Part shown: piece after piece, positions 28,135 through 41,100 of the stretch
Layout of the letters: every line of letters starts with the position of its first letter
Numbering within the stretch: position 1 is the first letter of the stretch
Assembly (NCBI GenBank): GCA_018697195.1
Contig: CM031878.1
Location: 10,153,566-10,217,565 of the forward strand
From: Certhia americana
Taxonomy: Eukaryota; Chordata; Aves; Passeriformes; Certhiidae
Length of the DNA stretch: 64,000 nt
Reading direction: 5' to 3'
Program-made: the position numbers and the translations under genes
The notes under the pieces: model-generated
Told to the model about the DNA's origin: nothing
Database searches by the model: none
Seen by the model: the letters and a program-made list of their open reading frames with translations, nothing else

Positions 28135-28843
28135 AATCACAGAATCACAGAATCATCAAGATTGGCAAAGCCCTCTAACATTATCAAATGAACCACTAAC
28201 TTAACAGTGCCTATCATTAAACTGACCCCCTTCTAGACAGTTTTTGAACACTTCCAGGAATGGTGATTCCACTGGCCTGTTCCAATGTCTGATCACCCTT
28301 TCAGCGAAGAAATTTTTCCTAACAGCCAATCCAAAACCTCCCCTAGTAGAGCTTGAGACCATTTTCTCTCGGCCTGCCCCTTGTTATCTGAAAGGAGAGA
28401 TCTACCCCTACCTCACTACACCCCCCTTTCAGGGAACAGTCAAGTGATAAGTTGAGCCTCCTCTTCTCCAGGCTAAACACCCCCAGCTCCCTCATCTGCT
28501 CCTCACCACACCTGGTCTCCAGATCCTTCATCAGCTTCACTGCCCTTCTCTGCACTCACTCCAGCCCCTCAATGTCCTTCTTTCAATGACAGACCTAGAA
28601 CTGGACAGGGCTCAAGGCGTGGCCTCACCAGTGCCCATCACAGAGGGGCAGTCACTGCCCTAGCTTTGCAGGCCACACCATTGCTGATACAAGCCAGGTG
28701 CCATTGGCTTTCTTGGCCACCTGGGCACACCAAGGCTCATGATCAGCCACTGTCAACCTGCACTCCCAAGACCTTTTCTAGCAGGCTGCTTTCCAACTGC
28801 TCTGCCCCGAGCCTTTAGCATTGCATGGGGTTGTTGTGACTCA
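28135..28843 (-). repeat. CR1 LINE 3' fragment (antisense, ~710 bp)
   Basis: It begins with the CR1 terminal motif in antisense ('atcacagaatcacagaatca'). It continues through the canonical 3' region: 'cactggcctgttccaatgtc', 'ctcttctccaggctaaacac', 'ccccagctccctcatctgct', 'ctctgcactcactccagccc', 'ggcctcaccagtgcccatca', 'gcattgcatggggttgttgt'. It is the longest and best preserved repeat in the window, 5'-truncated and without an intact reading frame. Confidence 0.95.
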
Positions 28844-31800
28844 CAACAACCAAAAGTTCAGAAATTGGAAAGCCTCTGGTAGCAGGAGTCTACTAATACA
28901 GTCAACACAAGGTTGTGCATGGAAGGCACATTATGGTTACATGCTTACATACCTTTCTCATATCTCCCTGCATGCTTGCAAAGCTGATGCAGAATGTGTA
29001 CTTTTTTAACCAGCACAAAGTTTCTAGAGGTGCTGGTTTCTTTCAGATACCCAGCTGCTTCAATGAAGTATCATCCCCATCACAGCACTGGCCCCAGCTG
29101 TCTCTGAGAGGCTGTCTCCCACTCCTGCACACTCTGCCTTGTAGGACTGCTCTTTCCCTGCATGAGCCAGAGCCAGCAGCTCCAAGGAGCTGAACAAGGC
29201 ACTTGATTCAGTGACCATGAATTTCCTCAAAAACCTGGACTTCACCCCCCTGTCACTGAAGTCTATGGTTTTCTGTTTGAATTCTGTGAAAACAACACTG
29301 AAGTCTCCTCAAGAGTCTCAAATCCTCCTGACTGGACTGGTGGAAAGAAGAAGGGTTTGCATTATGTGACTGCTTAATGGCTAAAACCACAAATTTTGTT
29401 TCTACTAAGCTTTCCCTAACAGATCAATGTCAAAACTTTAAAATTATGTATATACTCAAAGAGAGGAGACACAGGGAGTTTCTTTACAGAGGATTGACAG
29501 AGGATTTTAACTTTCTGGCCTACAGTCAACAGAGAATCTACCCGTCCTTGTGAAGCTATAAGTGTGTCATCAGGATACCACATGCTTTGATAATTACTCT
29601 AGTGGGTATTAAAATTAATCCTGGGCTGTATAGATCACTTACAAAACACAATAACTGAACCAGAAATCCTTATGTGAGACAGTAATGAAATCAACGTCTC
29701 AAAGTGCCAGCACGTCTCTGACACGTCCGGCGTAAACTGGAACCCAAAATTCCTGCCTAGAGCAGCCAGTCAGGAGTCCAACTGTTCTGTGATTATGAAA
29801 TCTGAGGCATGGCAGAGCAGCTTATGTCAGATCTACTGCGTACCCATAAGCCTTAAACCAAGACTTGTGAATATAACCCATGCCTTTCCAGGATTGTGAG
29901 AAGGGTCATGAGCAACTGGTGAAATTTCAGACTGAAATAGCTAATGCATCATTCAGTGGACCCTGCTTTTCTTCCTTTAAAGACCAGACACCCATCCCAG
30001 ATGCACTGATCATACTCAGCTATATTCCCAGCATGAAACCTCCTGTTCTGCAGAAAGCCTAGAGAAAAAACATTTTAGGCTTTCTGAAACTTATCTCAAG
30101 GAAGACACAAAGCTAAAGCCACCTTTACAAAAATGGTGGAGAGGAAAAGTTATCCATCCTTCTCACCCTATTGCTCTCCTTTTCTATGTTCCTACAGCAG
30201 CTGACGCTTTATTGTGTTGTGTTCTCACAATAATTTCTCGTTATATTTTCCCTGTACTACTGGTGAAATTCCCAAGTGAACTAAATAGTAGTTCTCAGTT
30301 TAGTCCTCAGTCAATTTAGTCCTTAGTGAACTAAACAATAATAGCAAACAGATGTCCTTTTAGTACCTCCCTTGGATCAGTATTTTTTCTATTTTCCCTA
30401 CATCTTTGTGTTATACTGCATTGGATAATATACTTAATACAGAAGCTGGACTCTAACACTGAGTAACAGAAGGCACCAAGTATCAATACTAAATATGATC
30501 ACCTAGTTCCACCACAGCTGTCTAGCACTTGGACAACACTGGCTTAAAAGTGAAGAACTGTAATAACTAGGTAACAATGCTGAAAGGTAATTTTATGCAT
30601 CCTGAGTCATCTGCAGACATGTAATTATCATATTTGCTTAAAAGATTTCCAAGCAGCTGCCTCTGCTGTGCTGGATTCACCATGGGCTCTGAAAACAGTA
30701 CTCAGTAAGAATCCTTTCTGTATCCCTGGGTAGGTGCAAGAACCCTCCCTTAATTTCAGATGAAAACTTCAGCTGCTAAGTGACAAACAGTCTGAAGCCT
30801 GAAGCAGCACAAGACGTTTGGAAGATATCATTTCTATCTGTGTTTAGAATGGCTCAAATCAGCCCCAAGGTCTTGACCTCTGTCCTTGAGGCGTTATTTT
30901 TGCCTCAGACTAGGAAATTAAAAAGACTATGAGGTAAAGACAAGTAGGAAAAAAAATTTCCTCGAAGACCAGGAGTAAAATCCTGAGTACCTCAATACTT
31001 CTTCCTCCACATATATGGCTCTTTCTCTGGTCTTATTGTACCCATAATTGAACAAATATAAATGTCCACACCATAAAAAAAAAAAAAAAAATACATCTCC
31101 TTGCTCAAATAATGAGCTCAAAAAATGCTCCTGCTTACAATTTACAGGAAGAGTGCCTCATCAAGCAAAGAATAAAGAAAACATAGCAGAATCTGAATTC
31201 AGACTAATTAGGAGACTCATTGGGTAACACAGGATGGAATAGAGTTCACCTAACCATAAGCTCTCTTACAACCACAGTCAAGTCCAAGCCCAGACTGTGG
31301 AAAAGGTGAGGATATGGAGAGGACATAGCTGTAATGGGGTAGCTGAAGGGTAACAGTGGCCTTTGAGAGCAGAAGGGCAGATTCATCATCCCACTGGTTC
31401 AGCCTGTTCCTGAAGGAACTAGTATGGAATTACAATTCCCACCCTAGATTATATACAATGGGTCCTAATGTACATCCACCCTTACCTAGCAAGGAAAAGA
31501 TGTGTCCTTTCAAAAGTTATCAATTCAGTATTCTCACAAGAAGGAAGACCTTTCTTCTTAATATCACAAAGAAGTTTGATTCTGAATTTCATATATGGTC
31601 GAAAGAATTTAAAGGGTTTGAAGTTTTATTTCTTCTATTTCATATGCAAACAGGGGTTGGAACAGGCTTAAAAAATTCTGTTTGGTTAAGCCTAAGAGTC
31701 TTTTAAACCACATTCCCTGACAGTGTTTTTTCCACTACCTTTAATAATTTTAATCAGTCTGATTATCCTATTCTTTGCATTTGAAGGGGAGGTAATTCTC

Positions 31801-32277
31801 AATGATCTCTGAGTTTCAGTGCCACTAAGAATAAATAGTTATTAATATTAATCCAAATAAGCCCTAAAACCCAGTCAAACTAAGGTTAAAACCACAGCAA
31901 ATAGACAAATTAGCAGGAACATTGGCATATAAACAGCTATTTTGGTTAGAATGTCAAACTGAGAGGGCAGGAAATAAATCTTCATAAATCCTTAAACAGG
32001 AAGTTAAAAGAGGTAGTTATGTAGGTAGTTACAAATTATATGAGCAAAGTTTTGCCTGCAGCAGTAAAATCAAATTTCAGTTGAATATACATTTTAGTGC
32101 TGAAGCAAATTACTGTTTATGTCTAGATCACAATCTCAAGGCTAGCAAAGGCTTCCTCCCTATATTTCTGTTGCATGAAGACTAATCTGTTTCCTTCTGC
32201 CTCCCCACAAAAATTATAGACTTCAACAAGTCAATCTTTGAGAGAAATGTCTAGCAGTTTGCTCTCCCAGATGCACG
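28844..32277. other. Intergenic DNA, no gene seen
   Basis: No gene is seen. The stretch contains a small cluster of five CpG dinucleotides at 29695-29732 and an imperfect local duplication at 30278-30346, both in the findings. A poly-A run of about 18 lies at 31075-31091. Confidence 0.65.
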
Positions 32278-32340
32278 TGTATGTATGTATGTATATATGC
32301 ATGTGCATATATATATATTTGTGTATATTTATATACATAT
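32278..32340. repeat. Compound (TGTA)n/(AT)n microsatellite
   Basis: About four TGTA units are followed by an imperfect AT-rich alternating purine-pyrimidine stretch, about 63 bp in total. Confidence 0.88.
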
Positions 32341-32867
32341 CACAGCTTAATTTCTCTTGAACTTGTCACAAAATGGAACAGGAAAATTTCAGTCTGAAAT
32401 TTAACCTGAAGAAACTTGCTTCTCATGCAAAGTTTTTTGGAAGAATTTGTAGGCACAGGGCAGCATCAAGCCCTATTAGCTAAAACCTAAACTAGCTTTA
32501 TTTGCTAACCCAAGAAAATATATTATCCTAAATATCAGGCCTTCAGCCTAGTCTTTGCCCTCAGCTGTCTTCTCTACAGTATATCTCCTGGAGGCTCCTG
32601 GAAGTGTGAAATGTGCCTTGGATTTGGACAAGAATTGTACAATCCAGGTAGTTTCCTATAAACTGCTGAGCTAGAAGTTACCCTAAAGTAGCACATGTGA
32701 TTACAATAAACACAGTCAAAGCATTGGAAAGGAATTTGTGAAGTTATCTCTAAACCCTCCCCTCTGGAACAGGTGAACAGAGCATACATTTGCTACTACT
32801 AACATCTGGTGGAATTTCTAAAAATCCACAATCCACAATTCTCTGGGCAATCACATTCACACATCCC

Positions 32868-33080
32868 CTTTCTCTGGGCAATCTGTGCCAGTGTCTTACT
32901 ACCCTCACTGCAGAAAAATTTCCTCTGTATGTCATCTTAATCTACCCTCTTTCAGTTTAAAACTATCAGACTTTGTGCTGTCACTTCAGGCCCTGATAAA
33001 AAGTGTGTCTTATATGCCTTCTGTGCTGGCTGAAGATCCTCTCAGCCTGTTCACTTCTGCCCTGGCCTGTACAGCCCTTA
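32868..33080 (-). repeat. CR1 LINE fragment (antisense)
   Basis: The + strand shows antisense CR1 phrases in order: 'ctctgggcaatctgtgccag' (32873), 'ttactaccctcactgcagaa' (32897), 'atcttaatctaccctctttc' (32934), 'agtttaaaactatcagac' and 'caggccctgataaaaagt'. The 3' limit becomes indistinct after about 33040. The phrase 'tctctgggcaatc' also occurs at 32840, so the edge carries a short local duplication. Confidence 0.8.
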
Positions 33081-35074
33081 CATTTCTTTGAGAAAATGAT
33101 TATTCTCCTCCTAGCTACAACTGTTCTCCTGCATGGACGTGACTACGTATATCCAGTCCCACTCATACACCCACCCAAAAGTTATCCGAACTCTGATTCA
33201 TATCCTTTCCCAGGGGCTACTTTAAAAATTCCTGGCCATGATTGCCATGGGAAGACTGTTTGCCTTCAGGCCATGAAAGAAGTTTTGTTACCCTGGGTAT
33301 TTTTATATGGTATGCCTCGCAGAAATAATAGCAATCATTCACTTTGGGGCTGCTTCATAGGAAAATAGTTTGGCAAAAACAAGTACCAAAGGGAAAGCAG
33401 ATGCTAAAGTTGGTTGGCTGGTTCCTCAACCACCTATGGCTCCATTAAAAGGTGCACACAACTCGTCATCCTTGTAGCAGTGGGGTTCTGTATCAGTCCA
33501 GCGTAGCCAGCTGCACCCGTATTTTCTACCATTTGTCAAATCAGAGCGCAGAATTGTCTTTCTCAAGGCTAAATAGACAGTGTCATGAGTCACTGGTGAC
33601 TCTCCAGCTTGTTGCAAAGTGGCAAACTGTAAAGATTCAAGCAAGATTTTCTTACTTTAAATGAGCTGCTCTCCACATGCATACGTTTCAATGGGCAACC
33701 ACACTCTTTAGAGGGATTTTTGAGCAGGCCTGGAACATTATTTCTGTACGCAGAATATTTCATAAAAGCACAATTACACTTAAAAGTACAGCCACTCATG
33801 TCCTCCTTCTCCAGCTCTTGCTCCATCCAGTTGAGTTTTGCTTACAGCAGGAAGTGATTCAGAAAATAATGATTTTCTGTGGTAACAGGATCTGGAAAAG
33901 CATCAATGAAATTTTACCACATCAATCAGTGCTCACTTGCAACCTCCCCAAAGCAGATGCAGGAAGAGGCAAAGCACTCTGCTCTGGAGGAATTCCTGGT
34001 GCAGGACTTCACAGGAAAGCAATAGCATTGATCCCAGTGTCTGAAGCTAGCTACTCTGAACAATTTTAGTTTTCCCTACTTAATTTTGTGAGGGACAGAA
34101 GATACCCAGCTGACCTCTCAGTAAGCCTGGGATAGTTCTCACTTACCCCTGCAGGAAAGACAAAGCTTTGTAGCATGAGAAATACTGCTTTACTTAAGTC
34201 CTTCTGCATAAATTAAAAGAAAAATGTTATGCAAATACATCCTACACTACCACAGATATAACCAAAATATAACTTACTATTGCAAGATATAATTTTAGGT
34301 CTTGTACTCAGCATATATTAGAACATACAGTTCTACATATTTTTATAATTTTCTGGATTCACAGATGAATGGCAAAATTCAGAAATGTTATTTTTAGGGG
34401 GAAGAGAAGCAGACAGACAATTTCACATTGATCTATGGAAGACAAAAATACCTTCATGGCTTTTTCAATAATTATCAAAGTATTACATATGCTCCAAGCC
34501 CACAGTTAAGAGTTCAGGGACAGAACTGCAATTACCAGTGACTTCCAGTAACTGAGGTAACTTACACTGCTCATGCAGAGAGAAGGACTTACATTTCTTT
34601 GTGTTTAGATATAAGGAAGGAAGAATGCAGGCTCTGGCAGTTCTTTGTATTCATTCAGTGCTAAGATCTGACACAACAGCCAGCAGCTAGGGCAGATGTG
34701 GTTAAAAAAAATCTTCAAGAGTGCCACGTGTGAAAGCACTGGGTGCCCATACTGGGTTACCATGAGAAAATTACTTTTTCAGCTCATACAGGTCTTATGT
34801 CTGTCTTTGCTTCTCTTCACTATTTAAAGTGCTACTCTTGCCTGCAGTATTAAAGAATTTGCTTATGTCATTGTAGATTTTCACAGAGTTGTCTCTTTTC
34901 CTCCCAACTCATTCTTTTTCATAAGCTTTGTTCGTTATCTACCATCTGTCTCTTCTTTTTCTTCCTGATCTGACTGATGAGGTTATTACTAGAAAACTTC
35001 TTCATTCCATAACAGGAATTTGAACAATTGTCCACATTACTTACTTTGGGATTTCCAGTAGTCCAAAAATAAAA
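33081..35074. other. Intergenic DNA, no gene seen
   Basis: No recognisable gene. Frames of up to 130 codons (33677-34069 +) have no recognisable motif. A stretch at about 33460-33560 keeps more CpG dinucleotides than its surroundings, with no further signal. Confidence 0.6.
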
Positions 35075-35185
35075 GGATCAAATTCTGATACTGGCTAAGC
35101 TTATGTAAGCCTGGAATAACTCTACTGATTTGATGAGAATTTGCCTGGATTTACATTGGTATGAGTAAGATCAAAATCTGTCCCA
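35075..35185. repeat. Probable ancient palindromic MITE-like relic
   Basis: The left arm ('caaattctgat' ... 'tgtaagcctggaataactct') is mirrored by the right arm ('gcctggatttacattggt' ... 'gatcaaaatctg'), making an imperfect inverted repeat of about 110 bp. The wording matches the widespread sauropsid palindromic repeat with 'gtgtaaatccggagtaactc' and its reverse complement. The arms have diverged, so the copy is old. The family assignment is from memory and not aligned. Confidence 0.6.
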
Positions 35186-38100
35186 GAGTTTCTATTTCTT
35201 CAGTCACATTAGAATTCAACGTTCAGGCAACCCCGGATGCTAAAAGTTTGACTAAAATTTGAGACAGGGTTTTTTACAGAGGCTGCAGTTTATGGTCTTT
35301 TCCAGCTGTAAAACATCAGCTGTCTCTCCCAGGAAACTTCTGTTGATCGAAGAAATTTAAACTTCCAGCCTAAATTCCAATTCATAAGTCAAAGGTGCTA
35401 CTAAAGTGTTGCTATTAATTTTTATAATTTAAAAATCAGCAGGCTACTACTGGTTTGGGCTCCAAATCTTGTTTGTAAAAGCTGTACAACTGGCTGTAAG
35501 TTTTGAAGAATCTTCCTCTTTGAGGATCACTTGCAAACACCCAAGGGATGCTTACATCCCAAGGGATATAAGCTGGCTTTGCTGTAAATAAGAATTGGGC
35601 ACTTGACATGTAGCATTTCTTTTGTTGTTTATTGTCAGCAATTCTTTGCAGCACATTGATCTTATCTTCTGGATGAGCTGCGTGTAGTTGTTTGGCTTCT
35701 GCTATTGAGACTTTTGTCCTCTGTTGACTCTGCCTGTCTCAGGGCATGCTACTCCGGCAGTGGCACCAGGGTGTGCATCACCAGCCTTGCCTTGTGGTTC
35801 CTCATCACACACAATTTCCCTCAGGGCAGCAGCAATTTTCCTGCAGTGCTGGCCATGGACATCAAGGGCTTTCACACTGCGGGGTCACTATCCATAGCAG
35901 ACTCTAACACTGCACAATTGAATGCCACTGAAGCCACTGGAGCACCATCAGACTGTAGGTCAGCAGAGTTTGGGTAGCAGCTCATTCATCCCATTGCATT
36001 ATGTAAGGCATGATGGCTGCCCATTACCGCTGTACTGGGTGATAGTCCCTGTAAGAAAATTATTTTTCTCCCTTCTGATTTATTCAAAGCACTTTGAAAT
36101 CAGTGGAAAACCAATGACTGCTTGCAATTTTTATTTTAGCTGACTGGCGCAGCCATCTTCAGAGTTTAAATCAAGAAACTTACTGTAGCTGAAACTATCT
36201 AAACTGAAATCCATCAACAGGGTAATATCATTTTTAGCTTGCTGCCTGAGGGCACATAACTGACATTTTGTCTATATAAAGTATTGGCGTTCCTCATATG
36301 TCAGAGTTTAAACCACAGAAAGAATCTTCTGGCAGATTCTAACAGAAGTTCCCAGAGGCAGCTGAAACAATCTATTATCTGTGCGTGCCTGTGTTGACTA
36401 AAAGTTACACATAGGCTGCACTCCACTATCCAGCAAGCAAGACACAATGCCAGCCTTATGACTGCAGCATTTCAGAACAGGAGCATCAAGGCTGCTTTCC
36501 CACATCCATCACTTCCCACATCCAGAGCTGCCCTCTGCCAAACTCAGCAGGAGCTGCACAGGGAGCACCCCATACCCTCACCACAGCTCTGGAAACTCAC
36601 CACACTGCTCCAGACACTTGACAAAAGGAACTAGGATTGTATGGAGATGGGACAACACTGTGACAGGTCAGCTACCAAATCACTTCAAAATGTCAGGGAC
36701 TACTGAAGGGTAGAAAGTCCATGTGCTGGAAGTACCAAGAAGTATATTCCTAACATCTTACACTTGATTTTTTTTCATTCAAAGATAGCCTAAGGCCTAG
36801 GAGGAGTGGAATTTTTCATATATTCTGGTTTCTAAGGGCTGCTTGAATGAGCTCTTTTCAGACTTTAGTACTTGTTTGTCAAAACCTCATTTTCTTACTT
36901 GTAAAGCTAGGATGCAAATAATAAAAGCTATGCTCTGCTCTCACCAGAGAGAGCAGTGTTTATCCTTGAGCTAGTTTTTATAGGAAGACCTTGAATGTCT
37001 GTTTGTACTAGTAAGCTCTGTGATTTTAATTATGAGAAAACTAGTCAATGTAATGGCTCATTTTGGCTCTTCCATTTAGAACCCCATGAGAGGAAAATGA
37101 GCAGAAAGGCTTAATTAAACAGACACTTTCTCCCCCAGCCAAAACAGCATCATTTTAGAACAAATGGATCTGTGTTATTAAGACTACAGTTTCATTAATA
37201 TTTTTTGTGTACAACATTTTAAGTCATACCAGAGCTCTAGCTACTGTTCTTCCAGCATTAAAAACAACAACAAAAAAGTCTTACGGTTACCCTGAATGTA
37301 ATTTACATACAGAATAAATTTTATTGGTATTTTCAGTGAGATTTATTACCAAGAAAGATTTGCCACCACTTAGTCCCTGCTCATGGTCACAATCAGCCTC
37401 TGCAGGTAAAGCAGATAAGCATGTGGATAGCTTAGCCATATTCAATGGAAGAAGAATAATGTTTGTTTGTGCTTCACCCCATTTTTATAATATTCACCAG
37501 AGTCATGCTTCTTAGTAGATATATTGTTTCAAGCTTTACTCAGAATTGGAACTGAGAAATTTCTATGTTACCTACCAGTCTTCCACATTCTTATCAAACA
37601 CCACAGAAGATTATGGTAACTTTTTCTGTAGGTGTATATCTTCACAAGCAATAAAATTCTCAGTTAAGATGCACAGCATTTTTCCTATTGTTCAAAGCTA
37701 TGGTTCTGTTTTCTGCCTGTTCCAGTATTACATAGCTGCTGCCCTTCCTCCACAAACATTAAGTTCATCTTGAGGGTAGGCTCAAGTGGTTGACCTATAA
37801 CAAAGTAAACACATGTAGCTCAATCAGATGAGCTCAACGCATGCTTGTGTGAGGTTGCTTGACAGTCTGGAGCCTGTGAAACAAAATGTGTAGCTGCAGC
37901 AGTGCAAGCTGCTCCAGAGGGAAATAGTTTACATGAAGGCAAAGCAGAATTTAGATTAATATTCTGTGGTAGAGTGATGTTGCAACCTTGTCCGGGCTCA
38001 CTCACCTCACAGAGCTTCACTTCACAGCCCCCCAGAGTGGTGAAAACCACACTGTCTGCTCACTTTAGCACTCCTCTCTTGCCCATCTTCCTCTTTAGGA

Positions 38101-41100
38101 ACTATCCTGGTCTATTTTCTGCTCTAGCCAGGTTCTCAGCAGCACCAAGGTTGGGCACATAAGAGAGGGAAGAATTAAAGTTCTAGAGGCTGTCCACAGC
38201 ATCACCTTACTCCCACAGTAACAGGGAGGACATCTCCCAGGATGTAGTAGAAAACATTCAAGTGTAGTAGTAATTCTCCCTCCAAAGTCATTGACTCAGG
38301 AGCAAAACCACAAATATAAGAAAGGAACTGTAGCAGAATGGATCCACAAGCCACACTAACATTTCTGTGGCTAGGCTGGAAATCCCCTGCCCAATCCAGC
38401 CTGGTCCTGTGCTCTAGTCCCACCTCACACCCATTCCAGCTATACTGCCCATGAGCCTCTTCTCAGCCATTTCCCTTCTCCTCCTTCCAGACAGGCCACT
38501 GCAGGTCTGGTTTTACACATGTTAAGGGGACTGAAACAAAATGGTATTTACAGCCATGGTACTGTTTTCTCCCCTTGTTTTTCTTCTCCTTTTTCCCTCT
38601 CTGCCTGTATTCACCTGCAGCATATGTGCCATGTTACAAATCTCAGCATACCATTTGGTGCTTTTCAGCATATGAAAGTAAAAAGAACAGTTTCCTGTAC
38701 ACTCAATAGGACAGTTTGAAGAGACAAAATTCAAACTGCACCTGCATTTAATTCAGAGCCAAATTTTCAAGTGACAGTTTCTCCTGTCATGGGTAGAAAA
38801 CCAAGTACACAAGTCACTGTCTGCAAGGCAATACCGTGTCTAAGCACATCAAGTTTCAGATGCAGATAAGAATTTACTCCAAGATAGTTGCAAATTAAAG
38901 TGGAAATCTCTCACTACAAAACTAACTCAAATTTTGATGTGGCATAAATGATGACATCAGACCAACTCTTTTGGTCACAGTAATGCAATATACTATCAAT
39001 ACATACTGAGTAATGCCTGTACCTCTGGTAAGCTTGAAAAGGAAAAAGTCAATGATTTGTATGAAATAATTATTCCCTGCATGCTGAAAACAGCTGGTTT
39101 TAGCTTCTAGAGTCAATATATTTCACTGGTTGTCTGCAGAAGGGTTCTCTCTGTATATAGAGTTGATAAAAATGCAGATGTGAACACTATTCATATCTAA
39201 ATGGAGCTTCTTTTTACCTTTAATTTCTCTTTTCCTTCAAGAATTTCTCATCACAATGTAAAATTATTATGATATTATGATTGCTGGTGGTATAATATTT
39301 CAAATTCAAATAATAATAATTGGTGGTATAATTGGTATAATAATAATGGTGGTATAATAATTCAAATTCACCAGAAGTTAAGATTTCAGCTCAAAAAATG
39401 CATCTTAGCTAATGCATTTTTGAAACAGAGGTTTTCTGGCAGGAAAGCTTGGTGTGAACCAAGGGCTAATGACCACTATCAATAACCAAGAACTCCAGTT
39501 TCTCTAGCATAATTTCCAGGGCTAGCATTCAAGGTCTGACTGGTTACTCCTAAAAGTGAACAAGTTCTCTCTTCAAACACATAAAAAAAAAAAAAGTTAA
39601 ATACATACAAGTAGACATTATCCTAACAGCAGCTTTATTATATAGCTCATCTGCTTCCTATGTCTTCGTATGGTAAGAGAAGCCTGGCTCAGAATGAGAA
39701 CTCCAGTGCTCATCCTGCATAGGGAACAGAGAACCCTATCTCCCCCAGCAGTGGGGCATGGCAGTCTCTCTCATGCCCTTCAGATGGTGTTTATTCCTGC
39801 TGTCAACAGCAGCAGTGGCATGCTGACACTGTTACCAAAACTGTTTTGACTTGCTGCAGAAGGAATAAACAAAATCACTGGATTGGGAACTACTCTTCTC
39901 AACAAAATCCATCCTGCAACTCCTATGGCATTACCAGGCTCCCATCTGCACTCCGGTGCATTTTAGGGATGGGGGACACGTGTGTGAGCATGTGCATTAT
40001 CCTGGAACTTAAGTTCAGAACATTCAGCAATTCACATTGTCACTGGAAACATAACTGTTGAACTTCTAACAGCTTGGAATCAATTGAGAGTTAAAGGTCA
40101 GTTTGCATCAGGTTTTCTATTTAATGACTAAAACTTAAGTGCTCAAAAATATGTCTCATCCAAATGAATGTATTTAGTCCAGCAGGTTTATTTTAGAGCA
40201 GTGATGCTTTGAAAGCTATAAGCATGATAGTTACTGTCCTATTATAAGGAAAACAAAACCCAAGTGCTGTCCTGAGAGGTTTTCAGGATTTTATCACTTA
40301 CACAAAAGTCAAACATTCTGTTAAAGGAATTGCCTTAAAAATAGAAAAGCTATTTTAATCAAATTCCTGGACTGCATTATCTTGTCACCTGTGCCCAGGA
40401 ATGGAATACTTTTTTCCTTTAATAGATATCTTTTTCTTAAAACATCCTGATCACAAATGACCTTTGGTTTTTAAGCAAAACACCATGGAACAACTTAGTC
40501 GTACTCCTCTTCAGGTCAGTGGGAAACCTGCCACCCCTTGCAGCACAGAGCATCTCAGCCTGTGACATGCACAGGCTCTACCCTGCAATGCCATTTCACC
40601 CCCCCCAAATGGAGTTCATGGACAAGGGGGGGGCTCTCAGTCCCTCTGAGGATCAGGGCCAAGAGATGCTTTCCAAATGATCCACAATAGAATAGCTCGG
40701 CATGCAGCAGCCAGCTGACAGATGAGAGTCCTGTGGGAAAGAAGCTTTCAGTTCTGATTTACAGAGTGAAAGGGCAGCAGTATCTCTGGCATCTTTGGGC
40801 AGAGACTCTCAGGGATGAAGTAGCAGCTGCCCAGTCTGCATAAATTTATGAACGGGTGGGACAAGCAGGCTACTATTTGCTGGCCCTTTAGAGAATGAAA
40901 GGTGTGACCAGATTGCAGAGAAAGAGCTCAGGTTCAAACCCTAAAGGTCTGCAAGAAGTCTGTGGAAAGCAAATTACCTCAAAGGATATACTGAAACAAA
41001 ATGTAATCAAAGATGTAGAGTAGTATTCAGTAGTGGCCGGTGGAGCCCTGGAAGCATGTGCAAAAGAAATTACAGCAATTTTTTTCTATGCAGTAAACCA

